The notes beneath the pieces were generated by a model. The model was given only the letters and a program-made list of their open reading frames with translations, was not told the DNA's origin and did no database searches. A stretch of 64,000 bases of DNA from CAYTIB01 sp964437725. Lineage in GTDB: Bacteria; UBA8248; JACPRG01; G963555815. Shown here in pieces: positions 45,552-54,579 of the stretch. The translations under genes were made by a program, and so were the position numbers. Numbering within the stretch: position 1 is the stretch's first letter; each line of letters opens with the position of its first letter. The stretch is from positions 62,001 through 126,000 of the forward strand of contig CAYTIB010000026.1 of the NCBI GenBank assembly GCA_964437725.1, given 5' to 3'.

Positions 45552-46084
45552 TCGGCTGACACTTCCCGATGTTTTTTCAACTGGTCTTCCAGATCCACAA
45601 GATCACGATAATAAGTCTTCTCTGTAATCGCCCCTGATTCCCACTCTAGCTGGAGGGCACGAGCCTCACGCTCAAAATCGGGGCTACCCGGAATAACGTC
45701 AAAATCCTCGTGATCTGGATCCCTCTTTTGGCACGATCGAAAGTATCGAAGGGCCACCTGTCCTAAAGCAAACGTAGAACCAAATGCAGATGCCGGCCCC
45801 GCCACCATCCCAACGGGAGGGAATGCACGGCAGGCTAGCAGAGCAAACCTTCGGCATAGATATCGAAAAGCCGTCGCACCGCCTAAGAGACCCACCAGGT
45901 CTTTAGCCTCTTTTGGCTGAAGGGACTGGCCAAAAGTCTCGCCCATCTCCACGAGCATCCTTGCTTGAAGAGCGGGAACCCCGATCACACCCCAAAGGGG
46001 AACAGGTGCTATTTCAGTAACCGCAGCGGAGACAGCCGATCGGCGAATAATCCTTCGTGCCTTTTTCTCCCTTGACTCAGTCAC
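45548..46084 (-). CDS. DUF697-like membrane-associated protein
   Basis: A 178-residue protein starting with GTG at 46084, two bases after the tlyA stop, with AAGGA just upstream; longer starts inside tlyA are unlikely. The segment AVSAAVTEIAPVPLWGVIGVPALQARMLV and the glycine-rich GMVAGPASAFGSTFALGQVAL match the pattern of DUF697 domains, often attached to or coupled with GTPases and envelope proteins. The C-terminus is charged and helical. Function unknown; coupled translation with tlyA and the DUF445 gene suggests a constant block. Confidence 0.65.
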   Translation of the reverse strand: MTESREKKARRIIRRSAVSAAVTEIAPVPLWGVIGVPALQARMLVEMGETFGQSLQPKEAKDLVGLLGGATAFRYLCRRFALLACRAFPPVGMVAGPASAFGSTFALGQVALRYFRSCQKRDPDHEDFDVIPGSPDFEREARALQLEWESGAITEKTYYRDLVDLEDQLKKHREVSAE

Positions 46085-46086
46085 GC

Positions 46087-46890
46087 TCAATCCTTGTCCA
46101 TTGCTTTCGAAACCACAGCCTCCACCTTCTCTAGTGTAACCCGATTCTGAGCATCTCCTGGTTTGATGAGAAGAAAGTACTCGACGTTCCCCTTTGCTCC
46201 GGTTATAGGAGAAACTATGACCTCGATCGCGGTAAACCCGATGGTCATGCAAAACTCTACTAACCCCAATAGAACAGAGACATGCTTAGAAGCACTTCGG
46301 ACTATACCGCCTTTCCCTACCTCTCCTTTCCCGACTTCGAACTGGGGTTTTACAAGTGAAACGATCCAACCCTCTGGTTTTAACAAAGACGCAACGGGAG
46401 GCAGGATTAAGCGAAGGGAAATAAAAGAGACGTCGATCACCGATAAGTCGGGCCGAGATGGCAAATTTTCTGCACAGAGGTTTCTTGCGTTTAACCCCTC
46501 CAAGACTGTCACACGAGGGTCGTTGCGCATGCCCCAATCGAGCAGACCCCGTCCCACGTCAACAGCAAAAACCGATGACGCCCCAAATTTAAGCAGGCAG
46601 TCGGTGAAACCACCTGTTGAGGCTCCCACGTCCAAGCAGACACACCCGGTCAAATCTAGTTCGAGTTTCCTCAGTACATGAGCCAGCTTAACACCACCAC
46701 GACCCACATAAGGAACCGGATCAGAAAGGATTTGAATAGGCGTATCAGATTCAATCGTGGTGCCAGGTTTCAGATCTCTTCGGCTTCCAGCCTCAACAGC
46801 CCCCGCTAGAATTAGCGCTTTGGCCCGCTCACGGGAAGGCGCTAAACCTCTGTCGACCAGAAGGCTATCGAGCCGTCGCTTTCTCCCCAT
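46087..46890 (-). CDS. tlyA: TlyA-family rRNA 2'-O-methyltransferase
   Basis: A 267-residue protein: S4 RNA-binding domain (residues 4-60; RRLDSLLVDRGLAPSRERAKA) and a FtsJ-type Rossmann methyltransferase (80-250). SAM motif VCLDVGASTGGFTDCLLKFGA is clear, with the K-D-K-E type residues around DLSVIDVSFIS and LVKPQFEVGK. TlyA methylates 16S and 23S rRNA in Mycobacterium, which gives capreomycin sensitivity; some members are called haemolysins. It overlaps dxs by 26 bases, an arrangement common for dxs-tlyA. Confidence 0.9.
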   Translation of the reverse strand: MGRKRRLDSLLVDRGLAPSRERAKALILAGAVEAGSRRDLKPGTTIESDTPIQILSDPVPYVGRGGVKLAHVLRKLELDLTGCVCLDVGASTGGFTDCLLKFGASSVFAVDVGRGLLDWGMRNDPRVTVLEGLNARNLCAENLPSRPDLSVIDVSFISLRLILPPVASLLKPEGWIVSLVKPQFEVGKGEVGKGGIVRSASKHVSVLLGLVEFCMTIGFTAIEVIVSPITGAKGNVEYFLLIKPGDAQNRVTLEKVEAVVSKAMDKD

Positions 46891-48826
46891 CCAGCGTCAT
46901 CCTCGCAAGCTCAGGCTGATGCTGGTGAAACCCTGAGTTATTGATAAACATCCTTGTTGCTTCCACGATTCCATCCGGATCTATTCCGATAAGTTTCAGA
47001 AGGCGCTTCGGCTCACCGTGAGGTACAAAGGCATCCGGGATCCCTAGTCGAAGGACTCGGGTGTTTTGCAACAATCCTTGGTCGGTTAATATTTCCAATA
47101 CAGCGCTACTGAACCCGCCACACAGAGTGTGGTCTTCAAGCGTAATAAAACGCTTAACCGTCTGGGCCAAGTGGTTGATGAGATTACCATCGACCGGTTT
47201 AGCAAACCGCATATTAGCCACGGTAACCTCAATTCCCTCACTTGAGAGGATTTCAGCCGCCTGCAGAGAGAGACCGACGGTTCGACCAATGGCTAAAAGC
47301 GCAACGTGGTCGCCTTCCCTCAGAATCTCACCTTTGCCAACTTCCAAAAGACGGCATTCCTCATCTAGTGAAACTCCCACGCCAGACCCCCGGGGATAAC
47401 GAACTGCCGCCGGACCGGGGTGTTCAATGGCCGTGTGAAGCATATGCTGAAGTTCGTTTTCATCCTTTGGCGACATAATCACCATGTTGGGAAACGCCCT
47501 CAAATACGTCATGTCGAAAGCACCGTGATGGGTGGGCCCATCTTCGCCTACGACACCTCCCCGATCTATTGCGAACGTTACCGGCAGGTTTTGAAGACAA
47601 ACGTCATGGAAAATTTGATCGTACGCCCGCTGGAGGAATGAAGAGTAAATTGCCACAACTGGTTTCAGTCCCTCGGCTGCCAAGCCAGCAGAGAAGGCAA
47701 CTCCGTGCTGTTCCGAGATACCAACGTCATAGAAACGGTCCGGATGGACCTCGCTAAACCGGTCAAGTCCCGTACCATCCGGCATGGCTGCCGTGATCCC
47801 GATAATTTGATCATCACAATTGGCGAGTTTAATCAAGGTCTTGGAAAAAACGCTAGTATAAGAGGGTAGCCCGGGCGAGGGTGCTACATCTTTATTCACC
47901 TTTTCATCCAACTTCGGTTTTTTCGCGGACACCCCATGCTTTTTCAGATAATCATCTTCCGCAGGTTTCCACCCCCTACCTTTCTCGGTTAAAACGTGAA
48001 CCAGTAGGGGTCCCTCAAAATCCTTGATGTTCTCAAAAGTCTGAACTAGTGCGCCAACGTTGTGCCCCTGGATAGGCCCAATATACTTGTATCCTAGTTC
48101 TTCGAAAACAATTCCCGGAGAAATTAACGATTTCACAGCTTCTTCCAGCTTACGAGCCACCTTTACCGCTGTGTTGCCAATCCCAGGGATCTGTCTAAGT
48201 AACTTGGTGAATTCCTTGCGCAGACTCAAGAACAATTGCCCGGTCATAATACGACTGAGATAGGTAGAGAAGGCCCCAACGTTAGGTGCAATAGACATCT
48301 TGTTGTCGTTGAGGATAATGATGAAATCCTTTTCAGAGGCCCCGGCATTGTTCAAGCCCTCCATGGCAATCCCCGAGGTCAGTGCTCCATCACCCACCAC
48401 CGCGATGACTCGATGCTCCAAACCTTTTTTGTCGCGAGCTTCAGCCAAGCCGAAAGCTGTAGAAATCGCCGTTCCCGCGTGAGCAGTGGTGAAAATATCA
48501 TACGGACTTTCACCCCTTTTAGTGAATCCATACAATCCCTCGTACTGGCGGATGGTTTCAAACCGGTCGCGTCTTCCCGTAACAAGTTTGTGGGTGTATA
48601 CCTGGTGGCCAACGTCCCAAATGAGCTTGTCTTCGGGGGTATCGAATACATAGTGTATGGCCAACGTCAACTCGACCGAACCCAAGTTAGCACCAAGATG
48701 GCCCCCTGTTAGAGTCGTCGTAACCCGAACTATTTCGTCCCGAGACTCAGCAGCCAGTTGCTCCACTTGGGGAACCGGGAGCCTTCGGAGATCCTCTGGG
48801 CCATCGATTGTATTTAGGATTTCCAT
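46865..48826 (-). CDS. dxs: 1-deoxy-D-xylulose-5-phosphate synthase
   Basis: Condenses pyruvate and glyceraldehyde-3-phosphate in a thiamine-diphosphate reaction, the first step of the MEP isoprenoid route that feeds the farnesyl synthase encoded next. Start at ATG 48826 gives 653 residues; an in-frame upstream TTG would add 15 non-conserved residues. Motifs: GGHLGANLGSVELT, WDVGHQVYTHK, AHAGTAISTAFG, the ThDP motif VVGDGALTSGIAMEGLNNAG and the transketolase central region DRGGVVGEDGPTHHGAFD. It overlaps tlyA at its 3' end. Confidence 0.97.
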   Translation of the reverse strand: MEILNTIDGPEDLRRLPVPQVEQLAAESRDEIVRVTTTLTGGHLGANLGSVELTLAIHYVFDTPEDKLIWDVGHQVYTHKLVTGRRDRFETIRQYEGLYGFTKRGESPYDIFTTAHAGTAISTAFGLAEARDKKGLEHRVIAVVGDGALTSGIAMEGLNNAGASEKDFIIILNDNKMSIAPNVGAFSTYLSRIMTGQLFLSLRKEFTKLLRQIPGIGNTAVKVARKLEEAVKSLISPGIVFEELGYKYIGPIQGHNVGALVQTFENIKDFEGPLLVHVLTEKGRGWKPAEDDYLKKHGVSAKKPKLDEKVNKDVAPSPGLPSYTSVFSKTLIKLANCDDQIIGITAAMPDGTGLDRFSEVHPDRFYDVGISEQHGVAFSAGLAAEGLKPVVAIYSSFLQRAYDQIFHDVCLQNLPVTFAIDRGGVVGEDGPTHHGAFDMTYLRAFPNMVIMSPKDENELQHMLHTAIEHPGPAAVRYPRGSGVGVSLDEECRLLEVGKGEILREGDHVALLAIGRTVGLSLQAAEILSSEGIEVTVANMRFAKPVDGNLINHLAQTVKRFITLEDHTLCGGFSSAVLEILTDQGLLQNTRVLRLGIPDAFVPHGEPKRLLKLIGIDPDGIVEATRMFINNSGFHQHQPELARMTLDGEKATAR

Positions 48827-48968
48827 CTCGCGTTTAAGCCCCCAAAAAATTGCCAATTGCGGAGGGCACAACCACAGGGGCTACAGCCCGGCTGATTACC
48901 GGTAAAATGAGAGCCGAACCACCCGCAACTCCACAAAATTTACAGGGACCCGGCAAGATCCGGCGGGA

Positions 48969-49865
48969 TCAAAATTTTCTTTCAACAATAAACTGGGCGA
49001 TGCTCCGAAGAGGCTCCGCCCCTCCACCAAGCCCGGATAACTCCTCGAGGGCTGTTTCCACAAATCCACGGGCAAGGCTTAGAGACTTATCAACGCCAAA
49101 AACCTTCGGATAGGTAGCCTTTTCCGCTTCCTGATCACTCCTCGCAGTTTTGCCCAGAACCTCAGAGTCCCCGATTTCATCCAATATATCATCAGCAATT
49201 TGAAATGCCAAACCAACGTTTTGTCCGTAACGTGAAATAGCATCGGCCTCAGAATCTGAGGCATTTACCAGTAGTGCACCCCCGTATACGGATATCCTGA
49301 TAAGGGAAGCGGTCTTTCGCAGGTGAATGTATTCGACATCACTGGCACCTGGATCAATACCCATAAAACGGAGATCAGCAGCCTGTCCTCCTATCATACC
49401 TTCCACCCCGATGGCTCGGGAAACCTCGCAAACAACCCTCTGCACTTGACAGGGATCAAGGTCCTTTGTTTGATCTGGATCTGCCATTAGCTCAAAGGCA
49501 TGTGTTAATAGGGCATCCCCTGCAAGAATTGCCGAGGCCTCCCCGAACTGCTTATGGCTAGTCGGACGACCTCGGCGAGTGTCACTGTTATCCATGGCCG
49601 GAAGATCATCGTGGACCAGTGAATAGGTGTGAATGAACTCCAATGCGGAGGCAAACGGAACAACTAAATCTGAATTTCCCTCCACAGCCTCTGCACCTGC
49701 CAGTGCCAAGATAGGTCGGAGCCGCTTGCCCCCCGCCATAAGACTGTATTCCATTGCTTCATAAAGGCCATTTTCATCTTCCTTCCCGCGAATAAAACCC
49801 ACCATTCGCTCGTCCACAAGAGCAGCTTTTTCCTGCATATAAGCGCTGAGATCAAACGAACCCAT
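48969..49865 (-). CDS. ispA: Farnesyl/geranyl diphosphate synthase
   Basis: A 298-residue trans-prenyltransferase that extends dimethylallyl diphosphate with isopentenyl diphosphate to C15. The first aspartate-rich motif is HDDLPAMDNSDTRRGRPT (about 88-105), the second is FQIADDILDEIGD (about 230). The GGKRLRP motif lies at about residue 45. AGGAGAA precedes the ATG. The order xseA-xseB-ispA-dxs-tlyA is a widely conserved isoprenoid/repair neighbourhood. Confidence 0.96.
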   Translation of the reverse strand: MGSFDLSAYMQEKAALVDERMVGFIRGKEDENGLYEAMEYSLMAGGKRLRPILALAGAEAVEGNSDLVVPFASALEFIHTYSLVHDDLPAMDNSDTRRGRPTSHKQFGEASAILAGDALLTHAFELMADPDQTKDLDPCQVQRVVCEVSRAIGVEGMIGGQAADLRFMGIDPGASDVEYIHLRKTASLIRISVYGGALLVNASDSEADAISRYGQNVGLAFQIADDILDEIGDSEVLGKTARSDQEAEKATYPKVFGVDKSLSLARGFVETALEELSGLGGGAEPLRSIAQFIVERKF

Positions 49866-49941
49866 GAGTTCTCCTGCTAAACTCCAGTTTTAGCCCTCAT
49901 TTTCAAAAGGAAACAACTTATTCCAGCCCCTCATAATTGTA

Positions 49942-50178
49942 TTAATGCTCACTATTTTCGACGGACTCGCGCTCCAGTTTGTTACCTTCTTTTTTTACGA
50001 GGACTTCAATTTTTTTCTCGGCCGTCTCCAGTTTTTTTTGGCATTGCTTGGAAAGCTTAACCCCCTCCTCAAAAAGCGAAAGGGTCTGATCCAACTCAGC
50101 TTCCCCATCTTCCAACTGCTGAATGATTTCCTCTAAACGCGTCATGGCTCCTTCAAAGCTCAGTTCCTTAGCCTTCAA
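49942..50178 (-). CDS. xseB: Exodeoxyribonuclease VII small subunit
   Basis: A 78-residue helical protein that binds the large subunit XseA in exonuclease VII. The start is TTG at 50178, with AGGAGG six bases upstream; a longer upstream start lies inside xseA. The family pattern is present: SFEGAMTRLEEIIQQLEDGEAELDQTLSLFEEGVKL then a coiled C-terminus. It overlaps the xseA stop by 11 bases. Confidence 0.9.
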   Translation of the reverse strand: MKAKELSFEGAMTRLEEIIQQLEDGEAELDQTLSLFEEGVKLSKQCQKKLETAEKKIEVLVKKEGNKLERESVENSEH

Positions 50179-51550
50179 AGATCCCCTCCTTTGGATGAAC
50201 CTCTCTAACTGCACAGATCAGGTGGCCGCGAGCAAGATCGACCCGGACGTCATCCCCTTTCGAGGCTGCCGAAGCCTTCTTCAGAACTTTTAGACCCGGA
50301 CTTTGTCGGCAAATAGCAAACCCTCGTCCCAGAACGGAAAGAGGGCTAGCGGCATCTAACCGACTCCTTAAGGCAAAAAAACGCTCCCGTGCAAGGAGAG
50401 TCCGGTGCAACACCGAACGGACCAAAGCCTCCTGAATAGCGAGAGCTTGAGTCCGAAGACGGGCTACCATTTCCCTGGGTGCTAAGGTCAAGAGCTGGCG
50501 GGAATAAGATTCCATTCGGTTACGACTAAACACTAGGTTACTGCAAATGGTGTCAGCTAGCTCTTCGATCTGTTCATCCACCTGCTGCTGCCACCCATGA
50601 ATTATTGAAAGCGGTTCCCGAAAGGATTTTCTTTCCAACTTGGCATTCAAATTATAACGAAGGGAGCGAATTTGAGAAGTGGCGTTAGATGCCAAACGCT
50701 GGCTTAGCTCGCCAACTCGATCTACTAAAAACTTGAAATCCTGCACGGCTATCTCACCGGCAGCGGTTGGTGTGGGAGCTCTACGATCAGCAACAAAGTC
50801 GGCTATGGTGAAATCTATCTCGTGTCCCACTGCACTGATCACAGGAGTAGAAGATGAAAAAATGGCTCGCGCCACAATCTCTTCATTGAAAGCCCAAAGA
50901 TCCTCTATCGAGCCTCCGCCACGCCCGGCAATGATCACATCCACATCCCCTTGCTGGTCTAGATTCTCAATGGCTTCGGCAATTTCCCTTGCAGCCCCCT
51001 CGCCCTGAACACGAACCGGAGCGATCAGGACTTTAATAGGTGGAAATCGGTCAGAAAGAACCCGCAAAACATCTTGGAGCGCTGCCCCTGTTTGCGAGGT
51101 AACGATCCCAACGCAATCTGGCAGGAAGGGCAAAGGGCTCTTGCTGGCTTCGTCGAACAAGCCCTCCTCTTTCAGACGTTCGCGAGTCTGTTGGAATGCA
51201 AGCTCTAAGGGCCCCAGCCCCCTAGGCTCGATGCTGCTAACTGCAATTTGATATTCGCCCCGTGGTTCGTAAACGGTGACACGCCCGCGCAGAAGCACCT
51301 TTAGACCGTTATCCAAATCGAAACGGAGTGAGGAGGCAACCATCTTGAAGAGTGCAGCGTGAAGCAAGGCCTTTTCGTCCTTAAGGTCAAAGTAGCAGTG
51401 ACCCGAGGCCGGACGACGTAGGTTGGAAACCTCTCCTTCTACCCAAATATCGGGGTAGTTGGTTTCGAAGTTTCCACGGATTTCGCTAGTGAGGGCAGAA
51501 ACAGTGTAGACCTGCCGCTGAGCAGAGTCCAACAGGTCTGATAGAGCCAT
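50168..51550 (-). CDS. xseA: Exodeoxyribonuclease VII large subunit
   Basis: A 460-residue subunit of the nuclease that digests single-stranded DNA from either end. N-terminal OB-fold (WVEGEVSNLRRPASGHCYFDLKD, about 36-58), catalytic domain with GIVTSQTGAALQDVLRVL and VIIAGRGGGSIEDLWAFNEE, HEIDFTIADFVADRRAPTPT, then a long coiled-coil region from about 285 to 400. It starts 14 bases after folD, as one transcript. Confidence 0.96.
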   Translation of the reverse strand: MALSDLLDSAQRQVYTVSALTSEIRGNFETNYPDIWVEGEVSNLRRPASGHCYFDLKDEKALLHAALFKMVASSLRFDLDNGLKVLLRGRVTVYEPRGEYQIAVSSIEPRGLGPLELAFQQTRERLKEEGLFDEASKSPLPFLPDCVGIVTSQTGAALQDVLRVLSDRFPPIKVLIAPVRVQGEGAAREIAEAIENLDQQGDVDVIIAGRGGGSIEDLWAFNEEIVARAIFSSSTPVISAVGHEIDFTIADFVADRRAPTPTAAGEIAVQDFKFLVDRVGELSQRLASNATSQIRSLRYNLNAKLERKSFREPLSIIHGWQQQVDEQIEELADTICSNLVFSRNRMESYSRQLLTLAPREMVARLRTQALAIQEALVRSVLHRTLLARERFFALRSRLDAASPLSVLGRGFAICRQSPGLKVLKKASAASKGDDVRVDLARGHLICAVREVHPKEGIFEG

Positions 51551-51564
51551 TGTCGGGCTCCCTT

Positions 51565-52431
51565 TTAGGAAGTGAGGCGGTCCATCGTTTGTTGTTTGAA
51601 AGCCTTTAAAGTATTGTGTAACAGCATGGTGATTGTCATCGGGCCCACTCCGCCAGGGACCGGTGAGATAGCGCTGACCTTGTCAATAACCGCATCGAAA
51701 TCCACATCCCCGACCAACTTATCGTCTACGCGGTTGATGCCCACGTCTATGACCACAGCACCATCACGAACATACTCAGCATCAATCATGTTGGCACGCC
51801 CGATGGCCGCAACAACGATGTCCGCCCGGTGGCATTCTTCTTTAAGGTCACGGGTCTTACTGTGACAAATGGTCACGGAGGCAGAGCGATTTGTAAACAT
51901 GGCTGCTAGCGGCTTTCCCACGATTCGGCTACGCCCAACCATTGCCACGTTTTTCCCGAGCATACTGATTTCCGAACGGTCCAGCATGGCAACAACCCCA
52001 GACGGCGTAGCCGGCGCAAGTACATCGGCTCCAAGAACTAATTGACCCAAGTTGTATGGATGAAAGCCATCAACGTCCTTTTGAGGCAGAATTCGCTCCA
52101 AGACAACCCCCTCATCGATGTGGCCGGGAAGTGGGAGCTGCACGAGAATCCCATTGACTGACGGGTCTTCATTGAACTTATCAATATTGGCGATAAGCTC
52201 GTCTTGGGACACATCGGACGGGGGCTTCCAGTCTTCGGTTTCAATTCCGACTTTCTCGCACGCCTTCTCTTTGTTTCGGACGTAAACGTGCGAAGCAGGG
52301 TCATCCCCAACCAACGTGACAACCAGCTTGGGTCGGCCACCACCACTTTTGAAAATTTCATCGATTTCGGTCTTGAGCTCTTGGCGAATGGACTCCCCAA
52401 TTTCTTTACCGCTAAGTATTTTGGCCGACAT
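51565..52431 (-). CDS. folD: Methylenetetrahydrofolate dehydrogenase/cyclohydrolase
   Basis: A 288-residue bifunctional enzyme making 10-formyl-THF from 5,10-methylene-THF with NADP. Seen: VGDDPASHVYVRNKEKACEKVGI (with the catalytic Lys), GILVQLPLPGHID, DVDGFHP, the VVGRSRIVGKP-type loop (here MVGRSRIVGKPLA) and the C-terminal PVPGGVGPMTITMLLHNT. It is the first gene of the folD-xseA-xseB-ispA-dxs-tlyA run. Confidence 0.97.
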   Translation of the reverse strand: MSAKILSGKEIGESIRQELKTEIDEIFKSGGGRPKLVVTLVGDDPASHVYVRNKEKACEKVGIETEDWKPPSDVSQDELIANIDKFNEDPSVNGILVQLPLPGHIDEGVVLERILPQKDVDGFHPYNLGQLVLGADVLAPATPSGVVAMLDRSEISMLGKNVAMVGRSRIVGKPLAAMFTNRSASVTICHSKTRDLKEECHRADIVVAAIGRANMIDAEYVRDGAVVIDVGINRVDDKLVGDVDFDAVIDKVSAISPVPGGVGPMTITMLLHNTLKAFKQQTMDRLTS

Positions 52432-52776
52432 AGATGGTCTCTTGGGTTAAGTTAGAGATCTTCAAAAACAGCTAAGATCCTGATTCTAGTGATGGTATGT
52501 TCGGCCTGTCAAGACAGCCAATATTGCGAGATTTGGATTCCCAGGGTGGTTTATTTGTTTCTGGCTAGCGAAGCAAGAGAAATCGTAGCGGATATCTAAA
52601 CCAACCGCACAACAACTTCCTTTTGAATTAGGTACAAGTTTTTAAACATGAAGAAACATCTTTTATCAAGTTGGTCTTCATCTTCAAAAAGAATTAGACA
52701 ATCTTGCCATTATTAATGGTAATCATGAAAAGGGTGCACGAAATCCGAAGAAAATTCTCGAGTGAGTGTCATCTCC

Positions 52777-52806
52777 TTGAAAATCAAGGGATTTTATATA
52801 TATAAT
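52777..52806 (+). promoter_or_regulatory. Putative promoter of the moaA transcript
   Basis: TTGAAA (52777-52782) and TATAAT (52801-52806), 18 bases apart, lie about 55 bases before the riboswitch aptamer. The rest of the long gap from 52432 to 52776 is AT-rich and holds no open frame with a ribosome binding site or other recognisable element. Confidence 0.6.
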
Positions 52807-52861
52807 TTGACGGGTGGTAGCTTATTTGTCATAGCTTTTTAAGATGCGTAACTTGGCAAAT

Positions 52862-52970
52862 GTTCTCCGAGCCCGCGGGTACATGGTTTAGATGAAGCAT
52901 GACCCAAGGGCCGATAGGGTTGATGGGGTGACCCGTCAGCCTCCCGTGCTTGGAAAGGAGAACGCAGGCC
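52862..52970 (+). ncRNA. Molybdenum cofactor (Moco-type) riboswitch aptamer
   Basis: The segment just before moaA carries the hallmarks of the Moco RNA motif: an early CTCCGAGCC, a short hairpin GATGGG-GTGA-CCCGTC (52922-52937) with a GNRA-like loop, and the conserved 3' block GCCTCCCGT..TTGGAAAGG followed by GGCC (52939-52970). The same block is present in the E. coli moaA leader as I remember it. It is followed at once by an intrinsic terminator, the usual expression platform, so Moco (or the related tungsten cofactor) binding is expected to stop transcription of moaA. Confidence 0.82.
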
Positions 52971-52989
52971 TACAAGGTTGGATAGTAGG

Positions 52990-53023
52990 GCCGGCGTCCT
53001 TTTTTCGGGTGCCGGCTTTTTTT
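52990..53023 (+). terminator. Intrinsic terminator of the moaA leader
   Basis: GCCGGCGTCC pairs with GGGTGCCGGC around a seven-base loop and is followed by seven T. It lies between the riboswitch aptamer and the moaA start at 53050, so it most likely acts as the regulated terminator of the leader. Confidence 0.82.
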
Positions 53024-53049
53024 CGCCCTCAAAGAAAGTGTCTCGGTAA

Positions 53050-54033
53050 ATGGGATTGTTCGATACATATGGACGCGAGCACGACGATCTCCGCATATCG
53101 GTGACCGATCAATGCAACTTTCGATGCCAGTACTGCATGCCGGAAGAAGGTATGGTCTGGCTTCCGAAGGAGGAAATCCTAACCTTTGAGGAAATAGCAC
53201 GAGTTGTCCGGATCACAACCGACCTCGGTTTTAACAGCTACCACTTAACTGGAGGTGAACCGCTTCTCCGCAAGGAGCTTGATAAACTCATCCATCTGAT
53301 GGTGGATATCCAACCGAATATGGATCTGGCGTTGACCACTAACGGGGTCTTCCTTCCAAAACTGGCTGAGGACCTTTACGCCGCAGGCCTTCGTCGGGTT
53401 AACATCAGCCTGGACTCTCTCAACCCTCAAAAGTTTTTGGAAATAACACGGCGCAAAATGTTCCAACAAACGATGGATGGCATCCAATCGGCAGTTGAGG
53501 CAGGTTTCCACCCAATTAAGATTAACGCCGTGGCAATTAACGGGTTCAATCAAGACGAAATCGAGGATTTTGGTCGATGGGCGCGGGAAACTGGTTATAT
53601 CGTTCGTTTCATCGAGTATATGCCGCTAGACTCACAACACAAGTGGGAAATGGAAAAAGTGCTTCCAGCAGATGAAATCTTGGCTTCCCTTCGCAAGGTA
53701 GGAGAATTGGAGCTTGCGAGGGATAACCCCCACGACCCGGCCACAAAATATCGATACGAAGATGGAAAAGGAGAAGTAGGGGTCATCCCCTCGGTCACTG
53801 AGCCATTCTGCTCAACCTGTAACCGGATCCGGCTCACTGCCGATGGAATGATTCGTACCTGTCTGTTCGCAACAACCGAGCATGACCTCAAAGCGTTACT
53901 GCGAAAAACGGTATCTGACAAGGAGATAATGGATTGGATCGCCGACGTGGTTTTGACAAAAACGCCTGGCCACCTGATTGGTGAAAAAGAGTTTGTTCAA
54001 CCCGAACGGGGAATGAGCTCGATTGGGGGATAA
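53050..54033 (+). CDS. moaA: GTP 3',8-cyclase (molybdenum cofactor synthesis)
   Basis: Converts GTP to 3',8-cyclo-7,8-dihydro-GTP, the first step of molybdopterin synthesis, with MoaC (not in this window). The 327-residue radical SAM protein has the N-terminal cluster motif CNFRCQYC (about 23-30), YHLTGGEPLL, and the second cluster cysteines in FCSTCNRIRLTADGMIRTC (about 256-274). The C-terminal GG (SSIGG) conserved in MoaA is present. ATG at 53050 follows the terminator by 26 bases; the ribosome binding site is weak. Confidence 0.96.
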   Translation: MGLFDTYGREHDDLRISVTDQCNFRCQYCMPEEGMVWLPKEEILTFEEIARVVRITTDLGFNSYHLTGGEPLLRKELDKLIHLMVDIQPNMDLALTTNGVFLPKLAEDLYAAGLRRVNISLDSLNPQKFLEITRRKMFQQTMDGIQSAVEAGFHPIKINAVAINGFNQDEIEDFGRWARETGYIVRFIEYMPLDSQHKWEMEKVLPADEILASLRKVGELELARDNPHDPATKYRYEDGKGEVGVIPSVTEPFCSTCNRIRLTADGMIRTCLFATTEHDLKALLRKTVSDKEIMDWIADVVLTKTPGHLIGEKEFVQPERGMSSIGG

Positions 54034-54064
54034 AATTCTTCCCTCAAAACGAGTCGGGATTTAC

Positions 54065-54093
54065 TTGACTCCTAAGCTCCGAAGGTTTAGATT
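54065..54093 (+). promoter_or_regulatory. Promoter of the isc operon
   Basis: TTGACT (54065-54070) and TAGATT (54088-54093) with a 17-base spacer, starting transcription close to 54100, inside the IscR-type palindrome and about 50 bases before the Rrf2 gene. Confidence 0.7.
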
Positions 54094-54116
54094 ATATCCG
54101 ACTGGAATAGTCGCAT
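54094..54116 (+). promoter_or_regulatory. IscR/Rrf2-type operator
   Basis: A perfect inverted repeat CGACT-GGAAT-AGTCG, embedded in ATATCC...GCAT, follows the E. coli IscR type 1 consensus (ATA..YGACT....AGTC). It directly follows the -10 box and covers the predicted start, a position for repression by the Rrf2 protein encoded just downstream. Confidence 0.78.
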
Positions 54117-54150
54117 TTAAGCCCTTAAAACTACTTACACTATGTGACGA

Positions 54151-54579
54151 ATGTTAACCCTAACTAAAAAGACCGATTATGCGATTCTTGCGCTTAGTCA
54201 CCTAGCCTTATCGGAGGAGAGGCAGGTGAGTAACGTACGGGAAATTGCCACACATTATGACCTACCCTTGGAATTGTTGGCGAAGGCTATGCAGTGCCTG
54301 GCGAAGGATGGTCTGGTCGTTTCGCACGCAGGCCCGGCTGGGGGCTACAAACTGGCTCGAGATTCGAGCGAAATTAGCGTGGCTGACATCGTGTTGGCCA
54401 TAGAGGGTCCGTTGCGGATTGCAAGTTGCCTCGACGAAAGTACAGCGCATTCCTGTACCGCGTTGGATAAGTGCACGATGCGGGATCCTATCAAACGATT
54501 ACAAGAAAGGCTCTTCGAACTACTCGACGGCGTAACGCTAGCGGAGATGAGCCAAAAACCGGTTGGAGTAGAAGAATGA
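54151..54579 (+). CDS. iscR: Rrf2-family Fe-S sensing regulator (IscR-like)
   Basis: A 142-residue winged-helix regulator that probably represses the isc operon when it carries an iron-sulfur cluster. The HTH is residues 5-60 (TKKTDYAILALSHLAL and the recognition region with AKAMQCLAKDGLV), followed by AGGYKLARDSSEISVADIVLAIEGP. The putative cluster cysteines are C93, C102 and C108; the first spacing is eight residues instead of the five seen in E. coli IscR. It overlaps the iscS start (ATGA) and lies behind an IscR-type operator, so autoregulation is likely. Confidence 0.88.
   Translation: MLTLTKKTDYAILALSHLALSEERQVSNVREIATHYDLPLELLAKAMQCLAKDGLVVSHAGPAGGYKLARDSSEISVADIVLAIEGPLRIASCLDESTAHSCTALDKCTMRDPIKRLQERLFELLDGVTLAEMSQKPVGVEE

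Noticed and set aside
45548..46252. A longer version of the DUF697-like gene, starting inside tlyA
   Set aside because: The extra 56 residues are low-quality sequence read from tlyA in another frame; the GTG at 46084 has a good ribosome binding site and two-base spacing.
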